IMG/VR virus record: IMGVR_UViG_3300009502_000113
Span: 1-38,031 of that record
DNA length: 38,031 nucleotides
Direction: 5' to 3' (one strand)
Source: a virus
In this document: positions 1-7,400 of the stretch, piece by piece
Position numbering within the stretch: the stretch's first letter is position 1
How the letters are laid out: each line of letters begins with the position of its first letter
Translations under genes and position numbers: made by a program
Notes under the pieces: model-generated
The model's database searches: none
Told to the model about the DNA's origin: nothing
What the model saw: only the letters and a program-made list of their open reading frames with translations

Positions 1-405
1 GAATTTGACAACAGATTATTAAAAATTGATGGTAGTATGTGTATTACCAAATTACCGACCAAATCTTCTGAAACAAGTGTTGTTTATATTAGTACAACGG
101 GTAAATTAAGTTCAGGAGCTACATCATCGGGTGGCGGTTACTCGGTTTCTGTTATTAGTGGTGCTACAAATGCTGCAAAGAACTATTTATATGTGTTTAC
201 AGCATCGTTAACATTAACACTCCCAGCAACACCATTGGCGGGTGATTCTGTTAAAATATCGAATATGTCAAACACGAAAACAAGTATTGTTGCAAGAAAT
301 GGTTTGAATATTATGGGATTGGCTCAGGATTTAACTGTTGATACCTTAAATGTAGGAATGGAACTTATCTATTCAAATGCAACATATGGATGGATAATAA
401 TATAA
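1..405 (+). CDS. Tail-fibre-like structural protein, C-terminal part (5' end outside window)
   Basis: The reading frame is open from the first base of the window, so the ATG at 37 is probably internal and this is the C-terminal ~134 residues of a longer protein. The sequence is rich in Ser, Thr, Gly and Asn. It ends in a compact beta-rich module (TLPATPLAGD, then VKISN, ending ATYGWIII). The same arrangement, a Leu-Pro turn, a G-D/G-M strand, an N-x-G strand and a final Trp, closes the 1718-aa fibre downstream (TLPDGMVTG, ending NVWVAVGDLTA). I therefore infer a trimeric fibre-tip or knob domain of a tail fibre. Its place beside other fibre genes supports this. The exact fibre type cannot be told from the fragment. 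Confidence 0.7.
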   Translation, partial: EFDNRLLKIDGSMCITKLPTKSSETSVVYISTTGKLSSGATSSGGGYSVSVISGATNAAKNYLYVFTASLTLTLPATPLAGDSVKISNMSNTKTSIVARNGLNIMGLAQDLTVDTLNVGMELIYSNATYGWIII

Positions 406-433
406 ACAAAACAAATAAATAAAAATATATAAT

Positions 434-1099
434 ATGAGCACATTATCTGGATTATTTAATATTAATAATTATAACAAAGACCCTCGTCTTTTGGGTAGAT
501 ATAACATGCCGAATTATGGTGCAGCTAGCGTATTTGGCAGAGAAGCTACACCTAACTCCTTGAATCTTGAATCGACATTTACTACGTATTTAGCAACTCA
601 AGGTGCTATTGCAAATATTATTGCTGCGGATACTTATGTGACAATCGCAAGTCTTAGTGGAGGTGGATTCCTTTTTGGTGTGATTTCTCCTTGTTGTGAT
701 GCAGGTTCAACTAACTTTGCGACATTTAGAATTACTGTTGATGGCATCGTGTATACAATAACTTCTCCATCAACAATAACTGGTGGTGTTATAACATCTG
801 CGAATCGTTTTATGATTGGCTCTTTTGCAGAAGGTCAAACACAAAAAACCGCAACAACTGAGGTAGTGTCTATAGGTGTAGGTAACTTTGGTAATTATAG
901 TAATTATAGCGCATCAGGAGGGATTGTAAGAGTTCCTACTAGTGGAGTAATTATGCTTCATAACGAACAAATTTTAAAATATAAATTTCCTTTGGTGAGA
1001 TTTGAAAGTTCGCTTTTAGTTGAGGTTAAATTCTCTGCTTACGTGGTAACTGCTCCTTACCCTCGTTGTTCTGCTCAATATCAACTCGATACATATTAA
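434..1099 (+). CDS. Putative tail or fibre structural protein, 221 aa
   Basis: I do not recognise the family. The protein starts MSTLSGLFNINNYNKDPRLLGRY and is low in charge, high in Ser/Thr/Gly and predicted beta-rich. A CC pair sits in SPCCDAGS and another Cys near the C terminus (YPRCSAQY). There is no signal peptide or membrane segment. The composition and the position between a fibre C terminus and a small tail-type gene suggest a virion component, perhaps a fibre tip or head-decoration-like protein. The start is the first ATG after an A/T-only leader; no Shine-Dalgarno is present, as elsewhere in the window. Confidence 0.6.
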   Translation: MSTLSGLFNINNYNKDPRLLGRYNMPNYGAASVFGREATPNSLNLESTFTTYLATQGAIANIIAADTYVTIASLSGGGFLFGVISPCCDAGSTNFATFRITVDGIVYTITSPSTITGGVITSANRFMIGSFAEGQTQKTATTEVVSIGVGNFGNYSNYSASGGIVRVPTSGVIMLHNEQILKYKFPLVRFESSLLVEVKFSAYVVTAPYPRCSAQYQLDTY

Positions 1100-1106
1100 T
1101 ATAACC

Positions 1107-1487
1107 ATGAAAATAATTAACAATACCCACCCAGAAGAAACCCCTATTGATGGAGATTCAATTACTATAACATATGATAATGGGTCAACAGAGACTAAAT
1201 ATTATTGGACACCAACTACTTTCCCAGAATCGCCAATTCCTGAAAAAGAATATACTTTTTTGGAATTTATGTATGGGGGAAGATTAACAGAGAAAGAAGT
1301 AATTACATTATATTCTAAAGAGAGAGAAATTACCAATGATGGTCTAATGGTTCATATTAGTATTGATGGTTTAAGAATGGCAAACGGTATTTTAATAAGT
1401 CACCCAAATACCAAGAAGGCAATTGATATATGGGTTGCTGTTGGAATTATTACACAAGAACGTGCAAATGAAATATTAACCGTTTGA
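1107..1487 (+). CDS. Small conserved tail-region protein, 126 aa
   Basis: The N-terminal ~45 residues are polar. Residues ~48-126 follow a pattern I know from small proteins beside tail-fibre genes in many phages: F..-R-T-x-x-E...I.., a run resembling L..LRMA..I.ISHP, and an end like ..GIITQERANEIL. These are thought to be tail or fibre accessory proteins but have no proven activity. It begins 7 nt after the preceding stop, so it is probably co-transcribed. It could be a fibre assembly factor; that is inference from position only. Confidence 0.5.
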   Translation: MKIINNTHPEETPIDGDSITITYDNGSTETKYYWTPTTFPESPIPEKEYTFLEFMYGGRLTEKEVITLYSKEREITNDGLMVHISIDGLRMANGILISHPNTKKAIDIWVAVGIITQERANEILTV

Positions 1488-1528
1488 AATTAAATTAATA
1501 AAATGTTTTAGTTAAACTTTTATATTCA

Positions 1529-1536
1529 TATATTTG
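1529..1536 (+). promoter_or_regulatory. Possible Bacteroidetes-type -7 box before the sulfation cassette
   Basis: TATATTTG matches the Bacteroidetes housekeeping -7 consensus TAnnTTTG and lies 23 nt before the ATG at 1560. The -33 side is weak: no clean TTG at 17-23 nt, only TTAG at 1508-1511. In such AT-rich DNA a chance match is possible. Confidence 0.35.
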
Positions 1537-1559
1537 CAGAATAATGTTTATAAAAATAA

Positions 1560-2390
1560 ATGATCATGGTAAAAAAAATATTTTTTCAAAGTTCTTTACC
1601 CAGATCGGGCAGTAGTTTGCTTCAAAATCTGTTAGGGCAATGTCCTGATATTTACCCCACCCCTACGTCTGGTACATTGGAATTGTTGTATGGGTCAAGA
1701 AACAATTACACAACCGGTCCTGAGTTTAGGGCACAAGACGGTGAATTAATGAAAACAGCGTTTCGGGCTTTTTGTAGAGAAGGTTTATTTGGATATTATA
1801 ATGCGATTACCGATAAAAAGTATGTGATCGATAAATCAAGAGGTTGGGGAATTCATAGAGATTTTCTGCAATTCGTTTTAGGAGAAGAACCCAAAATTAT
1901 TTGTATCGTTAGAGACCTTCGAGACATTTTCGCCTCAATGGAGAATAACTTTAGAAAGCATCCAGATAAACAAAGCGATGTTTTGGATTGGACTACAGGT
2001 AAAGGTACAACAGTTCCCAAACGAGTTGATTTATGGGCACAAAGCCCCCCTGTTGGGTTAGCAATAGAAAGACTTTCTGAAATTTTTAGAATGGGGTATA
2101 GTGATAAAATCTTATTTGTAAGGTTTGAGGACTTATGTCTCTATCCTGATAGAGAAATGGAAAGAATTTATAATTATTTGGAAATTCCTATTTATTTTCA
2201 TAACTTCAATAATATTCAACAGATCACAAAGGAAGATGATGAGGTTTATGGTACTTTTGGTGACCATGTTATCAGGACTAAACTTGAACCAGTTAAATCT
2301 AGGTCAATTGAGTTATTGGGTAGTGATGTTTGTGATATAATATATAAAAACTATAAATGGTTTTTTGATATATTTGGATATAACAAATGA
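1560..2390 (+). CDS. PAPS-dependent sulfotransferase
   Basis: This protein should transfer the sulfuryl group from PAPS to a hydroxyl or amine of a sugar, lipid or protein. The 5'-phosphosulfate-binding loop is at residues 13-20 (LPRSGSSL), close to the N terminus as in cytosolic and bacterial sulfotransferases. The 3'-phosphate site is at R118...S126 in IVRDLRDIFAS. The length of 276 aa is normal for the sulfotransferase family, and no signal peptide or membrane segment is visible, so it acts in the host cytoplasm. It overlaps the next gene by 4 nt (ATGA) and is followed by an APS kinase-like gene that could supply its donor. The acceptor is unknown; tail fibres and host surface glycans are the obvious candidates. 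An alternative start is the ATG at 1566. Confidence 0.85.
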   Translation: MIMVKKIFFQSSLPRSGSSLLQNLLGQCPDIYPTPTSGTLELLYGSRNNYTTGPEFRAQDGELMKTAFRAFCREGLFGYYNAITDKKYVIDKSRGWGIHRDFLQFVLGEEPKIICIVRDLRDIFASMENNFRKHPDKQSDVLDWTTGKGTTVPKRVDLWAQSPPVGLAIERLSEIFRMGYSDKILFVRFEDLCLYPDREMERIYNYLEIPIYFHNFNNIQQITKEDDEVYGTFGDHVIRTKLEPVKSRSIELLGSDVCDIIYKNYKWFFDIFGYNK

Positions 2391-2602
2391 TAGTAGAAAG
2401 AAAACGGCATTTAGCCAAAACAATTAGTTATAGAATAATAAGTACATTCATTGGCTTTCTAATTATGTATTTTATTAGTGGTTCTATTAAAATTGGTGCT
2501 GCTTTTGGTGCTGTGGAATTATTATATAAACCTATACAGTATTATATTCATGAAAGGATATGGTATAGGTGGATTAGATATGGAATAAAAGATAAAATAT
2601 GA
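2387..2602 (+). CDS. DUF2061 small membrane protein
   Basis: The 71-aa protein matches the DUF2061 pattern: a basic N terminus (KRHLAKTISYRIISTFIGF), a first hydrophobic segment at ~18-32, a short turn with SGSIKIGAAFGAVE, a second segment at ~36-50, and the typical YYIHERIWYR near the C terminus. No biochemical function is established for the family. From memory, it often lies beside sulfate-activation genes (cysC, cysD, cysN) in Bacteroidetes; that is background knowledge, not a search. Here it is translationally coupled to the sulfotransferase and sits 6 nt before the APS kinase-like gene, so I infer a role in the same pathway, possibly placing it at the inner membrane. Confidence 0.8.
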   Translation: MIVERKRHLAKTISYRIISTFIGFLIMYFISGSIKIGAAFGAVELLYKPIQYYIHERIWYRWIRYGIKDKI

Positions 2603-2608
2603 CATATT

Positions 2609-3049
2609 ATGATTATAGTGTTATTCGGTCAACCACATAGTGGTAAGACCACACTTGCTAAAAAATTATTAACTAAAGATAGGTTTTTGACAAGTGTTCA
2701 TATAGATGGAGATAATTTAAGGGATTTATTTCAAAATAAAGATTACAGTAGAGAAGGAAGAATTAAAAATTTAAATAGAGCTAGTGATATTGCTGTGTTC
2801 ATAAATTCTATACATTCAGATGTTATACTTTCTTTAATATACCCCTATCAGGAAACCAGAGATTATTTAAACTCTTTATGTAAAGATGTTGTATGGATTT
2901 ATCTTACTTATGATGAAATAAGAGGAAGAGAAAATTTTCATTTAAAAGAATTTGAAATACCTATAGATGTGTTAACATTAAACACGTCTTCTGTTTCTGT
3001 TGAAAAATGTTTGGTACTTATTGAAGATGAAATTGTGAGATTAGAATAA
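2609..3049 (+). CDS. cysC: Adenylylsulfate (APS) kinase-like protein, short form
   Basis: This is a P-loop kinase: Walker A is GQPHSGKTT at 7-15. The APS-kinase signature DGDNLR follows at 33-38. The NLNRASDIA and YPYQETRD stretches correspond to the ENIRRVGEVA and SPYREDRD motifs of CysC. The reaction would be APS + ATP to PAPS + ADP, giving the donor for the sulfotransferase two genes upstream. At 146 aa it is shorter than the usual ~180-200. The lid region, normally KGLYKKARAGEIKxFTGID-like, is reduced to a short FHLKEFEIP stretch. It may therefore be a minimal phage form or have altered specificity. No ATP sulfurylase is seen in the window, so APS would come from the host. Confidence 0.75.
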   Translation: MIIVLFGQPHSGKTTLAKKLLTKDRFLTSVHIDGDNLRDLFQNKDYSREGRIKNLNRASDIAVFINSIHSDVILSLIYPYQETRDYLNSLCKDVVWIYLTYDEIRGRENFHLKEFEIPIDVLTLNTSSVSVEKCLVLIEDEIVRLE

Positions 3050-3086
3050 TATTTTAAAGCATGGTGATATTTATTTAAATTATTGA

Positions 3087-3095
3087 GTATTTATA
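3087..3095 (+). promoter_or_regulatory. GTATTTATA putative phage late promoter
   Basis: The nonamer ends 33 nt before the ATG at 3129. It is one of twelve copies found in short intergenic gaps upstream of genes in this window. Confidence 0.55.
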
Positions 3096-3128
3096 ATAAA
3101 AATAATATTAAAATTTAAAATTTTAAAA

Positions 3129-3410
3129 ATGGCTTTAATTAAAGAATATTTTAATGACCAATTTAATATAACAATTGCTGATTGTTATTGGAAAATAGAA
3201 ATTGATAATGGACTTACAGGTGGTAAGGAAAAACTAAGAGTACGTATGAATTGTTTTAAAGACAGAGAAATTGCTAATACTAATCAAAATAAGTTTAAAG
3301 ATTTTGATTTCCAATTTGTACCTGATTTAGAATCTGTAGATAATTTTCTTACACAAGCATATGCATATGCAAAAACATTACCAGAATTTACAGAAGCTGT
3401 TGATGTTTAA
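3129..3410 (+). CDS. Hypothetical protein, 93 aa
   Basis: I do not recognise the family. The protein is acidic, without membrane segments. Alternating hydrophobic stretches (FNITIADCYWKIEID, then KLRVRMNCF) suggest beta-strands, and a C-terminal helix spans ~68-90 (SVDNFLTQAYAYAKTLPEF). The ATG follows a leader made only of A and T. The gene has its own late-type motif and is followed 41 nt later by another small gene with which it probably forms a unit. This is most likely a small virion or fibre-associated protein; confidence in that role is low. Confidence 0.55.
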   Translation: MALIKEYFNDQFNITIADCYWKIEIDNGLTGGKEKLRVRMNCFKDREIANTNQNKFKDFDFQFVPDLESVDNFLTQAYAYAKTLPEFTEAVDV

Positions 3411-3451
3411 ATAATAAAAAATATTATAATTAATATTAAGAATTACCAATT

Positions 3452-3700
3452 ATGACAGACTTTAATACAGATATAAATGTTCAACAACAAAATTTTGAAC
3501 CAATAACATTAATTGATGAACAATCAAGCGAAGAATATTATATTGGCGTTTCAACTAATGGTAGAGACACAAGTAAGCCTTATTGGAGAATAAAAAAGAT
3601 TTGGAAAGATGGTACTGTATGGAAAATCCAATTCCCAGATGGCGACCAAACATATATATTTATTTGGGATGATAGAATAGGTGCATATACATATTTGTAA
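3452..3700 (+). CDS. Hypothetical protein, 82 aa
   Basis: No known family is recognised. Residues ~25-82 form an apparently all-beta domain rich in Trp, Tyr and Gly (YYIGVS, PYWRIKKIW, TVWKIQFPDG, YIFIWDDRIGAYTYL), which resembles a small barrel or WW-like sheet. There is no signal peptide. It is the last gene before a strong hairpin terminator, so it ends a short transcription unit that starts at the promoter-like site at 3087. Confidence 0.55.
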   Translation: MTDFNTDINVQQQNFEPITLIDEQSSEEYYIGVSTNGRDTSKPYWRIKKIWKDGTVWKIQFPDGDQTYIFIWDDRIGAYTYL

Positions 3701-3717
3701 AATAATATTAATAAGAT

Positions 3718-3750
3718 AAAAAAGGAGAAACATAACGTTTCTCCTTTTTT
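3718..3750 (+). terminator. Rho-independent-type terminator
   Basis: An inverted repeat of GGAGAAAC (ending 3731) and GTTTCTCC (3737-3744) has a 5-nt loop, is extended by A/T pairs, and runs into six T. It lies 18 nt after the 82-aa gene and ahead of the late-type promoter for the fibre block. Confidence 0.85.
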
Positions 3751-3786
3751 ATTGGTAAATTTTTCTAACAAATTGATTCTTCGTTA

Positions 3787-3795
3787 GTATTTATA
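3787..3795 (+). promoter_or_regulatory. GTATTTATA putative phage late promoter of the fibre block
   Basis: The motif ends 15 nt before the ATG at 3811 and follows the terminator at 3718-3750. This would make 3811-10376 one long late transcript for the adsorption apparatus. Confidence 0.6.
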
Positions 3796-3810
3796 TTAAA
3801 ACGAATTAAA

Positions 3811-4485
3811 ATGGGAACATTTACAATTGACTTATTATCGGGTGAACAATATCTGTTTAATGGGAATTTTAGTGGAAGTGGTGGCACAAACACCAACTGG
3901 AATTCAGTAACCAATAAACCCAAATGGTTGTCAGGCACAACGCTAAATGCCTTTCAAGCGGGGCATACACACTCATATAACGCTTTAAATAATAAATTAA
4001 GTGGTGGTACAGGTATTACAATTGATAGTAATACCATCAATTCGATTGCACCATTAACCACGCTACAGTTGTTGGATACGGTTGGTGGTATTGAAATGAA
4101 CACAATCCCCGCATCACCCATTACTTGGAGTTCAGTAGTATTTTCTGGATCAAGTCTTAATTTTACTGGGGGCAGTAAAATTAGAATCTTATCCAACGGT
4201 GTATATAAAATTCAATATGTATTGAATTTTATTAGCCAATCTGGTGGTACTAAAAATATTGGCGCAGTTATAAGAAAAAATAATAATACTTATATAACGC
4301 CATCAACAAACATTGCGTTTTCAATTAGTGCACCATTTGCTTCGGGCACAAATACAATGCCATCGTATGAGATGAATTTATTGGCAGGTGATTATATTGA
4401 ATTAATTTCATATAGAATTGGCAACGAAGGCTCAGTATTAACCACACCAAATGCATCATGGATAACAGTATTTAAAGAAATGTAA
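3811..4485 (+). CDS. Short tail-fibre protein with C1q-like C-terminal domain, 224 aa
   Basis: Residues 1-25 are a short attachment-like segment. Residues ~30-70 contain fibre-type repeats (NWNSVTNKPKWLSGTT, AGHTHSYNALNNKLSGG) common in phage fibres. Residues ~95-224 look like a jelly-roll of the C1q/TNF type found at fibre tips: a strand with GVYKIQYVLNF, a strand with GAVIRKNN, a long loop, MNLLAGDYIELISYR, and a terminal WITVFKEM. The protein therefore probably forms a trimeric fibre or fibre cap that contacts the host or neighbouring fibre. It lies 5 nt before the 1718-aa fibre gene, so the two are probably co-expressed. The C1q-like assignment is by eye and should be treated as tentative. 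Confidence 0.65.
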   Translation: MGTFTIDLLSGEQYLFNGNFSGSGGTNTNWNSVTNKPKWLSGTTLNAFQAGHTHSYNALNNKLSGGTGITIDSNTINSIAPLTTLQLLDTVGGIEMNTIPASPITWSSVVFSGSSLNFTGGSKIRILSNGVYKIQYVLNFISQSGGTKNIGAVIRKNNNTYITPSTNIAFSISAPFASGTNTMPSYEMNLLAGDYIELISYRIGNEGSVLTTPNASWITVFKEM

Positions 4486-4490
4486 AAAAT

Positions 4491-7400
4491 ATGGCATATT
4501 TAATATACAGAACTGATTTTGCCAACACAATTGTTGGAGAATCCACAACAGACACAGCAAGCGGTGGAACTGAACAATCAATATTGAAAAGTTTGATTTC
4601 GCCAACATTCTTAATTCCAGAAACTCAACCAATATATTATTGGAAGATAGTTCTACCCACAAGTGCTATCCCTAACGATGAAATTCACATTGCTTTATGG
4701 GAGAAAAAAATAGCAATACCACCAACTGCCGATGCATTGGCAACAGTTGGATATGTTACAGGATTAACATCTGTAATCAATAATAATATTAATTATATTT
4801 CAGGTGTAACCGATACTAAATTAGATATTTCAACATATACTGGATATACTACCACAACTGGTTTACAACAAGTAACTGATATAAATGCCTCCACTACAAA
4901 CGAAAGCACTTTTAGGGGTGGATTAATCACCAATAAAATCAGACCAACTGGTGATACCACAACTGCAATACAAATACATAAAGCAGATGGAATAACCAAT
5001 ATTATTAATGTAGATACTGTTAGTGGATTTACTGGGTATGGTACAATTGCGCCCAAAAATAAAGTCCATTTGTTTGGTACTGATACAACAGATACTTCTG
5101 AATGTGCGGTTCAAACAAATGGTTTAACTTTAGATGGTGTTGCTGGTGCTGATAAAGAAATTGTTTGGGCAAATAACGGCGTACCCAAATGGCAAGCACA
5201 GACATGTCGTAATGAAAATGATGTGTTTTGGTATTTAGCAAATACCCAATCTAAAAATAATCCACTTACAGTAATGGAAACTGGTGGGATTGGTATTAAT
5301 AAACAAAGTAATTACGCTAATTATCATGCAGCGGAGATTGTTACGGTAACTGGCTTGGATGATTTAGTTGTTAGTGGAATATATACTCAAAATTATAATA
5401 CTGTTTATGAGCTTGAAATCGTTGCAAGCGGTGTAACGTTTGATACGTGGCATTGGAGAAAATCAGTTGATGCTAGTATAACATACGGTGGCTATTCACC
5501 ATCAAGCGGTGCAACACTAACTCCCGTTGAATTAGAGAATGGAATATTTGTAAATTTTAAACACCTTACAGGTCATGGTGCTGGAGCAAAATGGCGTTTT
5601 GTTGGATTTTCACAAATTCCCCAAGCAACATTAACTCTTGCACCAATGGAAATTCAAGAGGTACAGAAAACAAACAATTATTTTGCAAACCCAATTATAT
5701 ATAAAGATATTACAGCTGTTGCTAATGGTGGTGTGTATGAAAACCAATTTGAAATTTTTAGCTCTGGGTCTGGAGGAACTTCACAATCAATTTATTTTGG
5801 TTTCACAGTTCAAGCACAAATGATGTTTATTAATTTGGCGACATATGGTAGTGATGTTACCTTGGTTGCTCAATATTGGAATACAAATATAAGTGATTGG
5901 ACAACTCTCAGCACTATTCATGATTATATTGACGGTACTAATAATTTAGAAAATTCTGGTCGTATTATCTGGCAGCCACAAAATATGACTGGTTGGGATA
6001 AAGGATATATTCCTGATTTGGTTGAAACTAATTATGATTTGTATTGGATTAGATTAATAACAACAACCAATCCAGCAATAGCACCAATTGCGAAAAGTAT
6101 TAATATTGGTAACGATAAGAGATTTGCGATTTATGATTCATTTAACGATTATCGTCCAAGTTATTATGTCGATACGTTAGGTCGTGTTAATATTGGTGGT
6201 GGTAATATAACTGGTAAAAACACATTACAGATTAATAGTGCTACCAACACTTTAGCTTCGTGTGGTGTTACTGAAAGTCTTTTTGAAATTGATAGTGAAA
6301 ACAGTAGTGTTACTGATATGAAATTAAAATTATCATCGAATGATAATTGTGGTGCTGGTATTACTTTTATTGGTACTAGGGGCACATTGGATACCCCAGC
6401 AAGTACTCAATATGGTGATACGCTTGGAAGAATAGACTTTAAGGGTCGTTTTAATAATTGTTCAGAAATCTTATCACGTATTAATTCGGTATATACTGGC
6501 GTTGGTGGTGATAAAGAAGGTGATTTGGTGCTTAGTACTGCAGATAATAATATTTTAAATGAGGTGGTTAGAATTTCTTCAACTGGAACAACTGGTTTTG
6601 GGATATCGACCCCAACTGCAATTGTTCATTTAAAAGAAGGTACAACAAGTATTGCTCCATTGAGATTTAATAGTGGTAACTTACTTAGTAGTCCACAAGC
6701 AGGTGCTGTTGAGTTTAATAATGATGCTTATTATGGTACAATCACATCTGGTAGTACAAGAAAAACATTTGCATTTTTAGAAAGTCCAATATTTACTGGA
6801 ACTCCTCAATTACCTATTGGTACTTGTTTGATTCCAGTGAGTGCTAATCTTAATGATTATATTTGGAATTCTGGTGGTACTAATAACGCTTGTTTATTTA
6901 AGACATGTAGTTTCAATGCTTATACTGGAAATACTCAACCAACAATAAATATAGCGATAACTGGTGCAAGTAACGGTTTAACTAAATCGGGTTCACATGA
7001 TATTAAATTTGGAGGTTTATTAACCGAAGATACAACCGTTGGGGCTGGTGGAAAAAATTTCACATTATGCGCCAAAAAATTTACAATTGCATCACATAGT
7101 GGTACTGATATTTACGATGCTCTAGGTAATGATATTAATATTTATAGTAGTGGTGGTACTGTTACATTATATGGAAAAACATCTGGTGGAACAGAAGCAA
7201 TGCGCTTTATTATAAATCAATCACAAGCAACATTTACTGATAGTAGAGTAATTCCAAAGGGTATTGAATATGATCAAAATTATGCTGGAACTTTTGTTGC
7301 TCGTTCATTGGTTGATAAGGGATATGTTGATAGTGTTGCTACTGGTCTTGTTGTAAAAACATCTGTACAAGTTGCAACAACTGCTAATGTTTCGTTAAGT

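Noticed and set aside
2125-2340. 71-aa ORF overlapping the sulfotransferase
   Set aside because: It is a shadow frame inside a gene with clear catalytic motifs.
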